A DNA stretch of 64,000 nt from Flectonema sp. DT1601 (taxonomy: Eukaryota; Euglenozoa; Diplonemea; Diplonemida; Diplonemidae): assembly GCA_964019425.1 (NCBI GenBank), contig OZ025840.1, positions 124,001-188,000 on the forward strand, read 5' to 3'. Made by a program: the position numbers and the translations under genes. The notes below the pieces were generated by a model. That model was not told where the DNA came from and did no database searches. It saw nothing but the letters and a program-made list of their open reading frames with translations. Of this stretch, positions 20,830 to 32,400 are shown piece by piece. Positions within the stretch are counted from its first letter, which is position 1; each line of letters starts with the position of its first letter.

Positions 20830-22080
20830 CTATTCAAAACCAACACCACCAGCTTGCCGCTTTCTTAGTCTAACAGAGCTTGAGGTTGACCCTAAAAGGA
20901 TCGTCGTTGGAGGAGTAGAAGGAGGAGTATAGTAAATTTGAAGTTCGTCAGAATCAGGTATAGCTACGCCACCTCCACCATCGTCACTTGACGGAGCTGA
21001 TTGTAGTCTAGAAACTTGGAGTTGAAGAAGATTATTTTTATCGATCAACTCCCTAATGATATCCTCGTGTTCAGCACTCCACTGTCTTTGTTCAAACCTA
21101 TTCGATACCGATTTAATTTCATTGTTTCCAACCGAACTTTTCCAACCAACTTTTGGTGTACTCTGGAGGTACATATTAATAGCGAACAACAAAATCAAAA
21201 CAACAATTGACATTCCGCTAAATGAAATCCCAAATAGGAATGCGAAAATAGCAAGACAACAACTAATTGGATAATATTGAAAATACCAAGAAATCCCACC
21301 AGCCTCAGCAGATATACGAAGCTTGGCAGAGAATACATGAAGACTTGGAGTTAGAGTGACTACCATTTTAGTAACGTTGTCGTTGTGAAATGGTTTCCAA
21401 ATTTCTGTCATTGGCATAATAAGAATCTGACTAGGAGCAGTAGAACCTATAAGAACATGTAAAGGGAGAAGTATTAATTCTGATACCTGCCTCACTAACT
21501 CTGATCTAGCAGGTATCATAAAACCCGAATGAATCATTCTCGAGAGAAGAGACTCTTGTACATCATCGCTGAGTAAACCGTAAACATCAATACTCACAGT
21601 TATCGCTCCCATCTGTAAATTGTGAGGAGTCTCTGGAACCGTCAAAACGATGTCGAATTTGTAAGTATTCGCACTTGAAAATGGAAAACTCGGTGCTGAT
21701 AATATGCGTCCCTCATTCCTAAAAGGTAACATCGATACTGGATTCGTAGTATTGTAATTAAACGTAAACGGATGCTCTAAATATGTTGCCCCTGGAGACA
21801 AGCAGTAGTAACTACCAAGAGTCCCAGCAGCTGATATCGTTGCTGCAAATACTGCTACGTAGCATAGCACTAGGAATATTCCCCAAACTTTTATCCATCC
21901 AATTATCCAAATAATTACGGCTCCGTACACCCGACAGATTATGTTCCACAAAGCTTCTTCAACAATCATTACTTGTGAGACCAGAGTGTTCTTAGTCTTC
22001 GACACCTCATTCTCAGCAGTGTTAAAGATTCGCTGTAGCAATTCACTGCATCCTTTGATGACGTTAAATATGATATCCAT
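20830..22080 (-). CDS. Seipin-family ER membrane protein, 416 aa
   Basis: Seipin organises lipid-droplet formation at ER-droplet contacts as a ring-shaped oligomer. The protein has the family layout: an N-terminal membrane helix (about 52-90, IIWIIGWIKVWGIFLVLCYV), a lumenal domain (about 95-265) and a second membrane helix (about 270-305). Diagnostic lumenal segments are YKFDIVLTVPETPHNLQMG, ITVSIDVYG, RSELVRQVSELILLPLHVL and SLHVFSAKLRISAEAGG, matching the conserved beta-sandwich and hydrophobic-helix pattern. The cytosolic tail (305-416) is acidic and Ser/Pro-rich and ends RLRKRQAGGVGFE. The start is the ATG at 22078-22080. Confident family assignment from motif order. Confidence 0.9.
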   Translation of the reverse strand: MDIIFNVIKGCSELLQRIFNTAENEVSKTKNTLVSQVMIVEEALWNIICRVYGAVIIWIIGWIKVWGIFLVLCYVAVFAATISAAGTLGSYYCLSPGATYLEHPFTFNYNTTNPVSMLPFRNEGRILSAPSFPFSSANTYKFDIVLTVPETPHNLQMGAITVSIDVYGLLSDDVQESLLSRMIHSGFMIPARSELVRQVSELILLPLHVLIGSTAPSQILIMPMTEIWKPFHNDNVTKMVVTLTPSLHVFSAKLRISAEAGGISWYFQYYPISCCLAIFAFLFGISFSGMSIVVLILLFAINMYLQSTPKVGWKSSVGNNEIKSVSNRFEQRQWSAEHEDIIRELIDKNNLLQLQVSRLQSAPSSDDGGGGVAIPDSDELQIYYTPPSTPPTTILLGSTSSSVRLRKRQAGGVGFE

Positions 22081-22290
22081 ATTTCATAATTATAATACTG
22101 ATGGAGGAGGTAACTTGATATTATTATTATTATATAATAATAATTGTAGGGGAAATGACATAAAGGAAATAGTTAAAAAGGTTGTTTATTTTAAACCAAA
22201 ACGGTATCAAAGTTAGAAGTGTAACGGACTTTTTTAATATTAATTTAATGAGAAATTTCTGAAAAGGAATATCTCAAACAGGGGATATAT

Positions 22291-24300
22291 CTAACGGGCT
22301 ACTGTTAACGTGGGATCATGAAGAGGAAACCAGATATCTTTGTCACCATCTGGTCCCTCATCTCCTGGTTCTTTGTGCATTAAATAACCAAACCCACCGT
22401 GATCATAAGTAGGTATCTCTTGAGGCTTAATCCAAGTAAACCAATAAGCTCCAGCCTTCATCAGTGCTGGGAATGTAATTTGTTTAAAACGTCCATCTTG
22501 AATTAGTTTTCTTTTTAACTCAACAGGGATTTGACGACGAGCATCAAAATTCATCCCCTCCCCGAGTGAGAGAGCATTCGCACCAACAACTTTACCATCT
22601 TTCAGATAAAGAAATCCTCCAAACACTGGGAATGAGAAGTTAGCATTATGTAAGCATTGAAGTACTCCAAGTTGATCTTCAGTTAAGTGATGCGCTCCAT
22701 TCAGAGGATATGCCCATACGAAATCAGTAGCTTCTGGTGGTATGTTTGCTCTCTTTCTCTCTAATTCAAATAAGTGAATTGGAGACGTCGCAGATAGCGA
22801 ACCTCGTAGCTCTACTCCAAAACGAGTTAAGTCATTTAGTGTTCGAGCTTTTGTCAAATCGTATTCTCCTTCTGATTGTGGTGTTGGATTCTTTGTGATT
22901 GTGATCCCTCCTCGTACTGCTCTGGCTCTTCGAAGACTGAACGGACCGAGTTGAAGAGGAAATCGACCACCTTGTTGTCTAACAGGTTCAGTTAGTGATT
23001 GTTGTCTCATTAAAGTCATACAAGAATTGTGTGATAAGATTTGTTTTGTTGACATAAACATTATTGGAACCCTTGTTCCACTCATCTTCTCAAGTAACCA
23101 ATTCTGTGAATGTAAGAAACCTGATCCAAACATCCCAAAGCCAGGAACATACGCAGGGCGAGTTGCATCCAGAATGATATAAATAACTTCTAATGTAGTA
23201 TCTGGGTCATTAGCAGCGCATATCACTGTGTCGATAACCCCATAATCTAAGGCGACTCCACATACAAAGAGCTGACGCTTTCCCTTAATCTGATCTCGAA
23301 GTCGTCCTTCAGTCTGACCTTTTATTATTGATAAAATATCAGGTGGTGCGTTAGGGTCGGGACTGTCGTCCCAAGATTCAAAATTTGAAGATTTGAGAAC
23401 AAAAGCTCCCGTCCAAGCAGGTTGACATGTGAGTCGCTGTGCGATTCGATTAGTACCCTCCTGAGACTTGAGAAAGTTTTCGTTATATTCTAATCCCCCA
23501 AAAGAATCAATATCTTCATGAAAACCTTTAAAGGCAATTTGAACATCCGGGTATTCTGTTGATAGTCGAAGCATTTCCTTCAAAGTGTTAGTAATTTGTT
23601 TACAGAATTCAGAACCTCTCGATCCCTGAACACAATGTGGAGGAAAGCTACCTCCTTCATTCATAAATGAGCAGTGATCATGTGGATGGTAGTCTCTCGT
23701 GCAAACTACTTTAGCTCCAGCACTTCCAAAAGTTCTCAACAAATGAGAGATGTTACCAGCAGTTTGATCTCCTTCAGGGACTGCGAATCTTCCACCATCA
23801 GGGTTGGTGACGCTATTGATGGGCATGAAGTCATTCTGCATGTCAACAACTATGAGACTGCAGGTGTTGTCAATTTGATGATTCTCAGAAGTTGGTTTGT
23901 ACATCAGTTCAGATTTCTCTTCAAGACGAAGACCATCGAGGTACTCCTGAAATATTTTAGCAGGTGGTGTTATCCAAGTTCTTTGATCAGCTAGTTCAGC
24001 ATCCACTAATCGAACGTTACGAGTGTCAGGCTCTGCAGCTGTTTCTGGATTTTCTGCTCCACTAAAAGCAGAGTTTGCAGCTTCTAATTTACGAACTTCT
24101 TTTTCTAAAGCTGCCAATCTTGCTAATAATGTATCACAGCCTGGTTCACCTGCAAACCATGAAGCCAACCACATCCCAACACTTGCTGGTTTTGCCTTTA
24201 CCAATTCCTCAACTGCAGTATCCAGTAGTTGAGCAACTCTGTTATCCGATATGTATTTTAGACATTCGTTTTGTTCTTCTGTTGTTTCATCGACAGACAT
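22291..24300 (-). CDS. DPY30/RIIa-like docking helix fused to a nicotinamidase-like domain without catalytic Cys, 669 aa
   Basis: The ATG at 24298-24300 is used because the longer frame begins GTG. Residues 13-50 (LKYISDNRVAQLLDTAVEEL and a KPAS segment) fit the DPY30/RIIa dimerisation-docking motif found in ciliary and PKA-anchoring proteins; a short coiled coil (60-78) follows. Residues 147-400 are an isochorismatase/nicotinamidase-type domain: DMQNDF (153-158), the metal-site motif RDYHPHDHCSF (202-212), CVQGSRGSEF, the Lys of FKGFHEDIDSFGG (258), and VCGVALDYGV (346-355). In active enzymes the last motif is DYCV; here the nucleophile is Gly354. The rest (400-669) is of unknown fold. It is probably a pseudoenzyme, perhaps a metabolite sensor or axonemal structural part (inference). 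Confidence 0.88.
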   Translation of the reverse strand: MSVDETTEEQNECLKYISDNRVAQLLDTAVEELVKAKPASVGMWLASWFAGEPGCDTLLARLAALEKEVRKLEAANSAFSGAENPETAAEPDTRNVRLVDAELADQRTWITPPAKIFQEYLDGLRLEEKSELMYKPTSENHQIDNTCSLIVVDMQNDFMPINSVTNPDGGRFAVPEGDQTAGNISHLLRTFGSAGAKVVCTRDYHPHDHCSFMNEGGSFPPHCVQGSRGSEFCKQITNTLKEMLRLSTEYPDVQIAFKGFHEDIDSFGGLEYNENFLKSQEGTNRIAQRLTCQPAWTGAFVLKSSNFESWDDSPDPNAPPDILSIIKGQTEGRLRDQIKGKRQLFVCGVALDYGVIDTVICAANDPDTTLEVIYIILDATRPAYVPGFGMFGSGFLHSQNWLLEKMSGTRVPIMFMSTKQILSHNSCMTLMRQQSLTEPVRQQGGRFPLQLGPFSLRRARAVRGGITITKNPTPQSEGEYDLTKARTLNDLTRFGVELRGSLSATSPIHLFELERKRANIPPEATDFVWAYPLNGAHHLTEDQLGVLQCLHNANFSFPVFGGFLYLKDGKVVGANALSLGEGMNFDARRQIPVELKRKLIQDGRFKQITFPALMKAGAYWFTWIKPQEIPTYDHGGFGYLMHKEPGDEGPDGDKDIWFPLHDPTLTVAR

Positions 24301-24443
24301 TATTAGATTCACCTGAGAGAGAGAGAGAGGGAAGAGTACGAAGTAAGAGTGTCGAATACATTAAACTAACTAACTTATGAAACAATACAAGGACGTTGTG
24401 CAATGCAGCAGATACAACTGGTTTTTTTTATACTATAAATTTT

Positions 24444-26096
24444 CTACAACAATTTCCCAGGACTGAATGCATGCGGCATAGGTGACGCAGGATTCGATAC
24501 TGAAAATGCGCTGACTCCAACTCTTGAGAATGTGTTCGGTGATACAGCTGAGAACTCACTTTGATTAATCTGTTTTTTTTAATTATTAAAAGAAATGATC
24601 AATAATAGTGATCAAATGATGGGTTAAAACAAATATATAAAACATACCTTAGCATTCTTCTCTTCAAGTTCTCCTGACATGGCGTCTAACTTTGACCCCA
24701 GAGTTGTGATGTAGTGCTTGAGTCTCGACTCTTCTCTTTGGTAGCGAGTGACTTCAAGTTGAGCGATATTCGTTTCTTCTTCTAGTTGTTCATATCTGTC
24801 GATTTCAGTAGACGATTTCAATTTTTTGACTTCGTTCTCTGAAATTAGTAATTTCTGCTTCAAAGAAGCGATGTTGTCATTAGCAGTGTCAACCTTTGCC
24901 TGGAGTTCTAACATCGTTTTACGACGTTCTGCTGCTTCCGAAGCAGCTTCACTTGCTAATGTGATTTGTTGAGATGCTTGTTCAGATTGAGTTTTAAATA
25001 TTGTCGCCTTTTGAGTGTCAATAATACTTTGAAGATCTGATGAGCGTTGTCTCAGTGCTTCGTTGTCAACTATTAGTTGTGAGTGTGTACCTCCGTCAGC
25101 TGATGACAGATCTACTTTATTAACGAGTAAGTTATGAAGTTTTAATTCGCGAGTCTCTGCTTCAGATCTGAGAGTATCAACGACCTTCATTTTAGCATCC
25201 AATTCCTTTGTAAGAATTGCGATTTGTTCATCTCTTGCTTCTATCCCGTTACTGAGGTATTCTTGTTCTTCTGATGAGGCTTCTATTTCTCTTGTTAAAC
25301 ATTGGATGACACGATCTTCTTGATTTCTCATTTCGCAGGCAATCTCTTCGCGTTGTCTGCTTTTCCGAAGCTCAGCCTGAGCATCAGCAACTTGCGATTC
25401 AAAAGATCGTTGAGACTCCGATAGTTGCCAAAGTACTTTACATCTGACAGAGAGATCGTAACGGAGTTTCTGGTTCTCAATTACTAGAGAATCTCGGTAG
25501 CTGTCGCTGTCTTCGTTGGATGTTTTGGTTGCAGTTGGAGTTCCATCGGTTTTTGATTTTTGAAGGAAATCTTTCATTTCTTTTGTTGACGTGTCGTATT
25601 TGGAACTAATCTTTTGAAGTTCTTGCTGAAGTCTTTCTGACTCACGTTTCGCTTCGGATGCTTGTTTCCGAGCGTGTTGTTCGCGGCTCTTTGCGGATTC
25701 TTCACGTTCGCGAAGTTCACCACAAAGTCGGTGTAGACGATAGGCATCAAGACTGTGCATTGTTTCGAACTCTCCATTGCGTCTTTCTATTACGCTGGCT
25801 TTCTTTATTGCTTCTTTTTGTGATATACATTTCTTTCTCCAGAAGTTGACTAGTCTTTTTAAAGCTTCGGGATCATCCGTGTCGGTCTCTTTCATCATCT
25901 CAACGTTAGTAGTACGAGCACCCCTCTCAGTGAGAGATTCAATAGTGAGGTTGCCGCTGTTATCAAAACATCCTTCTATGGTGTCAGCTCCGTCTTTTCC
26001 AACTCCGTCAGAGACCATTCCACTCTTCTCGAGTTGCTTAAGGAATCGTTCAACTGACGCGTCATCCGATATGTTTAAATACCCTTCCAGATCCAT
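24444..26096 (-). CDS. Long coiled-coil protein, 524 aa, two exons
   Basis: Exon 1 is 26096-24648 and exon 2 is 24569-24444, separated by a 78-bp intron (24570-24647, GTATGT...ACAG). The spliced frame is exactly 525 codons and ends SPMPHAFSPGKLL. Residues 1-70 are acidic (MDLEGYLNISDDASVERFL) with a short helical element. Residues 75-480 are near-continuous coiled coil (LRRQ/E/A-rich heptads, e.g. LRFQ-type breaks are absent), and the last 45 residues are Ser/Pro/Phe-rich. No motor, kinase or membrane segment is seen. A basal-body, centrosomal or flagellar scaffold is plausible by architecture only. Confidence 0.82.
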
Positions 26097-26481
26097 TCTT
26101 CTTCCCTGAGTGAGATATTAAAAGTGAAATAACATTATTTTAAAGCCAGTGTAAAGCAAAACATTGCTTGCCTTGTATCAGTAAGCGCACACCTTCTGGT
26201 AAGCAGGTGAACACACAACGGAATACAATAATATAAGGTTAACTAGTTATGGGAAAAGGACAAAAAAAACAAATCCAAATTTGAAACTAATCTCTGCAAA
26301 GTCCGAGAAGCAAAGAAGAGACGGTAAAGGTAAATGTACGTGTAAATAAAAAAGAAAATTAACTGAAACGTAAATGTAAGAAGTACCTTACGGCCCTCTC
26401 ATTGATAATTATCACAGAGACGCCATGTCTCTTTTTTTTAAGAAAAAATAATTAGAATACAATCAGAGCAGAAACTCCGCA
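26097..26481. other. Intergenic gap, giant gene 3' end / coiled-coil gene 5' end
   Basis: About 385 bp of AT-rich sequence between two genes on the same strand. No coding frame or RNA gene is recognised. Confidence 0.45.
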
Positions 26482-29400
26482 CTAAACAATAGTAAACACC
26501 ACTAGCAGTAACAACAACGATAATAATAATGGAGACTCACCAATAGCAGATGCTTGTGAAGGAGGGAAGGTAACAAGTATTGTTGTTGGCTCAGAAGTCG
26601 ATATTGAAGGACGAGGTGTTGGTAACGGAGTTGGAGCATCCGGAGTTGGTTTCGGTGTCTCTTCAGGTACTGGTGTATCAGTTGAGTAAAGAGTTGGAAG
26701 TGGTGTACTCGACACACCGACTACTATTCCTGTTGATGTTGCTGAACTAAATAATCCACCAACTTGATCATTTAAAACAGATCCACTTCCCCCTAAGTCA
26801 TCAGCAATCACACCAGTAATCATTCCAACTAACGTGGCTGGATCATTATAAACATGAGTTGCTATTTCAAACTTAGATCTCGCATCATAATTTCCTGCTA
26901 AAGTATGAACCCGCCTCGAAGTACAATTTGAACATCCACCAAAATCAGAACACCAACCCTCAATACCAGTCTTGGTATTAATACTACATACGGAACGAAG
27001 TGTAACTTCCTTAAATGTCTGTTTTTTTTTTTTTTAAAAAAAGTTTTTGTTATTGTCGTAGTGATATCTCAAACGTAATATAAATCATACCGCAAGATTA
27101 GCTGAAAATAATTTAGCGAATTTACTTTCGAACTCAGCCGAGCTAACGCCTTGGACGAAATTTTGAAGTTGTTCAAGAGATTGGAAGGTGGCTGTTTTTA
27201 TTTATTTATTTATTTTAATTATCGCGACAATCTTCTAATCTTAAGAAACAACAACAAACATACCTAAAGACATTTGAACTTGAACTTTTGGAGGCGTTTG
27301 AATGTCACCTCCGAGAGTGACATTAAAAGGACTCGTTTTCATTGTAATCCCATCACAGCTTCTTAAGCTATCAAGTGGACCGGATATACAACTAAATGAT
27401 AATTCTAATTTATTGCAACCACCGCTGAATTGAAGATCATTGAGATGTGCTAATCCTTTGATAACAGGAAAGATAAGAGGTGTCAGTGTGTCTACTACGC
27501 CTCTGTTACTCCAGTCTTTACCAACAAATCCGAATCCAGCTGCCTCTAAACACGTACTTCTAACTTGAATGGATGAATCGCTGTTGCCTACTATGACATC
27601 ACCAACGATGTCTCTGACTGCAATCACCAGGTTGAATTTAGTGTTTGTTAAAATACTCCCACCTGATAACAAATTTTCAGGTATTCGACACACCAACACT
27701 CCAGAAAAAGAACACGGGTTCCCACCCATTAAAATAATCTCACTTATACTCGGTAGGTTAATCGACATTAAATACGATAATTCAACACCCTCAGTGGTGC
27801 TAGTTAGTCGAAATTTCTTTATAGAATCTGTTTGACCAGAATAAACAGTCGATGGTAAAAATGCCTCACCACCATGAAGAGGCAGGAGGAGTGATCCAGA
27901 GGAGTCATCTGTAAATAATTGTGGATGGGGTTGAATGATTGTTTCATTTGCAAAATGATCAGAACTGTTAAGAGAATCAGTTTGATCGTCTTCTCGTATC
28001 TGAGGAGTGAATGACCATCCAGAACTTAAACATCTCCCTAAGGCACTCATTTTTGTATTTTTACATTTAAAGTCACTATTCTTAGTACCAACAACACTCA
28101 TACAAGTGTTAAATATCCAATCTGGAGAACTTGAATCGATAGTTATACAAGGTAATGCTAATGGTCTTATGACTAATTCTATACTACTTCCGAAGTCTTC
28201 TGGATGTCGTAGGGCTGATCCAGTGAAGTCAATTGCTTGGATTATTATATCAAATATAAAACCGTGAACCCAATTTGGTATCTCGTGAGAAGCATTGAAC
28301 TCCTCTGAAGGATCAACCATGCTGTAGTGTTCACTATTTAGTATGCAATCAGTTTTTAAATGAGAAATACTTCTGACGAAATGAAGAGGTCCGATATGAG
28401 TTATATTCCCAAGCTCATCATTTTCAACTGTGAAATACCAAGGATGATGATTACAATGTAGATCGTGATGCATTCCTGAATGTTCACAATTACCAGATGC
28501 TCGAGTAGTACTAGAAGGACTGAGATGGAATACCGCGATGCCATTGGTAACGATTTGTGGATCAAAATCCCACGTTGAATTAATAGTACTGGATCTGATA
28601 CCAACCAAGGTTATTAACGCGATGTTGTCACCGATGACACGGTTTCCAGATTCATCTATGACCTCAATAACGAGGTTTGATCCGATGCCTACAACAGCTG
28701 CACGTTCACCTGATAAAGTTACGGAAGTCATGTCAGAAAAGTTAGATGTTAAGATTAAAGTACTCGTCTCGTGTTGAACTACTCTCAAACTAAATGGATT
28801 CCCAACCGTAACAATCAAATCAATTCCAACTCTAGAAATTATCGATAAAGATCTAAGCGGAACAACACAACTTCCAACTACTACAAACTCTCCACTCAGT
28901 GTAATAATACCACCGACTAAGTCACTCTTTACGTTTGATACTTTAAAGCATCCTGAAGGTACTAATGAAGCGTTGCTAAAAGTAACGATTGACGTAGAAT
29001 CAGGACTGGGAACATAACCGAGATTAGTTATAAAAACTTCAACAGAAGTATTAACAACAGTGAATGCTACTTCCTTATCAACTGACACCGTGGGGGATGA
29101 GTCGAATTTCCAGTTATCAGCAGGGGTGGGTGACACGCCTATAGAAAATGCGAATGTCTGAGTAGTAGCATTTCTCGATCTCATAATCTCAGGAGGTACT
29201 ACTGAGACGGTACATTGACACGTTCCGGTAGTTGGATTGGACAGCTGAAGAGAAAACGTCGCAATCCCACTCACAGCTATACCATTTCCACTCACTATCG
29301 CTGTACATGAACTCGAACATGTGGTCGTCACTTCAATCCCAACAACTCTCTCTGATGAAAGATAAAAATTTCCATTATTCTGAAACGAAGGAGCTGCCAC

Positions 29401-32400
29401 ATACGCATTAAATTTACAACTCTTATCTAACCCATCTCGTAATCCATCTGTTTTACACCCTCCAGGTCTCGCATTTCTTGGATTATCAAGAACTAGATAC
29501 TTAGCAGGCATTGAATAATGTATCTTTGGTACTTTCATTGTACCGTAAAGTCTTGTTGGAATATTATAAAAAGAATCAGATAATTCAATGCTGTGATCAA
29601 CTGATGGAGTGTTACCCGATATTTTAACTGCTATAGATCCCGTTGGAACTGTTTGATTTAAACTTTCTAACTGAGGAACAGGTATACCATTAGCCATGTA
29701 CTTACCCGAAGTAATTTCTATACTTTCAGGTAATCCAGAAGACAACTTAATCAGTGTTATTCTTGGATCAACTAGGATGGCGTTGTAGGTAGTCATTTCT
29801 TTTGTTTTTAAATCAAGCAGAAGAGGGTTCACCAGGTGGTTTCCATACTTTGGTTGGAATGCCGCAGGTGTTGGACCTCCAACGATGTATGAACGATGAC
29901 CTAAATCATCAGCTGCGTAGACTTCAAATTGCCAAGTTCCACTCTGAGATTGTTGACTGTGAAGCCATTTTGTATCTTTAGATCTCGATAACGGCATTAC
30001 AATAAATTGAGTGGCATCAGTTAAAATAGTAAAAGTATGTTGTCTATGAGCTAATGAAACGTCACATCTAAAACACGGTCTACTTGACTGCAGTCGAACT
30101 GTTGCAGAACCACGTTGAGAAATCGTTTGAATCACACCAGCGTGTCCAGTTGGTGATGTTATTAAGAATTCACCTCCACCACCATTACCAGAGTTTAACT
30201 CGCGGTCTATTACTATGGATGCTGGTGCTGATCCTTCGTATCCCCAAGAGCCTTGTTTGTGTTTGTTTACTCTTATTGCTGATAAAGAGAATGGTCTTCT
30301 ACTCTTTACAGCAACTACTGGAATACCTGCCAACATCCAAGACGTTGCACATGTGTTTACAGTGAATTGAAGTACGTTTTCCTTGTCCAATATCGGCATT
30401 TCTTTTCTTAATGATGGAATGTATCTTCGCAGTGTTATCGATCCCGTTTTCATTATTTCAGAGTTTTCGAGTGTGTAGTCAATCTGAACACTGCATCTGC
30501 TACAAGTTCTAACAAAGAAGAATTTCACCCTCCCATCACCAGCATCCACAAGCTGAGTTGGTGCTGGAGGAGAGAATGTAAACTCTTCAGCAGTCACAAA
30601 TGAGATTGCAGAACAACCTTGAACATTTTCAGTTCGGTGACTATTTGAGAAGAAACCACCATTACCATATAAGATAGAAGTTGCTTCATTCTGTGATGGT
30701 GATGAGTGACTGTCTAACCAAGTACTTCTTACGAATAGTTTACGTATCCAATCTCCTGACGACTTACTCCCCCCGACAGGCTTGGAAATGAAAGACCACT
30801 TCCCACTTGGTCCAAACGTTTGGATGGTTTCAAGATCAACTGTGATCTCATCACCAACAAATAGTCGTCTTACTTTACCAAAAGAAGAACTAATATCCTC
30901 ACCAGGTATCGTTTGTGAATAAATATCAACCAAGTCTGGTTCTTGTTGACGCACACTAAACCCTTTTGTTATCTTTTTACGATCAGCGAATACCGGAACT
31001 ACATCAGATTGTTCAGATGAATCACTACCCAAAGACTCGAGACATTCCTCTCCAACTGCATTAGAATAACACAACTCAAGTTGTAATGTACATAATTCAC
31101 AAGGTTCAGAGAATGTTACCCAGGGAATTCCAATACCCATGTTGGTCTCAACCATGTTTTGTGATTCTGTTTTCCATGATTTTGTAACATCACCGACTAG
31201 TGTTTCATAATTACTTTCAGAATTACTTGGAAGTAGAGTATGAACCAATAGAGTACCTCCGTGATTACATCCAGTCCATCCTTTCTTTGTTACTTTTATC
31301 TTAGTTCCACTTTTGAATGACCAAGCACGATTACCGACAGTATTACGAACAACAGTTTGAATAGGTATCGGGAGACCCACAGTTGCTTGATGCGAGAATT
31401 CCCATCCTTTTCCTGGGAGGTCAGTGTCAAAATAACGATACCCGAGAATGGAACTTTGTAAGCGTCGACGAGAAGGACACTCCGTGTCGTACGTCACTTC
31501 GTCTGATACTTCCCATGAAGCAAAGTCTTCAGCTGGATCAATCCAGTAGTAAGCACCACTAGAGAAGATGCCTGGGATTACCGATCTGTCATCAGCTCTT
31601 GTAGCAGTTATTATTATGGGTAACGTGTTTGATACACTACCAGCTACATCTCTTCCATAAAATGAAAAGGTTGCTGACAGACTAGAGCTGTTATAAACAT
31701 GACTCAAAGTATCTCTCAAATCTGTTGAGATCGGAACAGGATTTTGAAATGACAAACCGCTGTTTGCGGTAGTACTTCCCAAGGCTGCTATTGTTTGTCC
31801 ATCAATTCTCATTTTAAAAACGATTGGAGAACTGTATGAGTAATACCTATAAAGTGTACTCCCACCTGGTAAGTCGTAATATGACATTACTGTTGTTGAT
31901 AGAAGTGTTGGATTTAAACCACAACTTTGACTGGGACCGCGAAACTTCTGTCCTGAAGCAGGCTCTGTTGATGTGACTAACTGAAGAGAGACATCCTGTG
32001 ATGGGATTATCCATAAATGGATTTCAGTACACAAAGTACTGATTTGAGATGTTACTTCCTTTTGAAGAGAGTCATCCCACTGACTTGAACAAATCTGAAA
32101 TACTAATTCTCTGGCAGGACTTTTATCAACCGCTGTTGTACTAACGCCGTGCTTACCATAAGATAAAGTAATCTGACCTTCACCTCGTAGAACAGTACTT
32201 CCATCATGATTTCTTCTAGTTGCTATTGCTGATACGGTTCCAAAAGTATAGAACTTTCCTCCAATAGTTTCAAGTTTCTTTTGATTCCAAGTAGAATCTA
32301 TCGTTAGATCTTCAGACTCAAAGGTTCCATAAGCAGCATTGGCTGCCCATGAAGGAGCTTTCTTTATTGGAGTGGTTGCCTCTCCGCTAGTGAGTACAAT

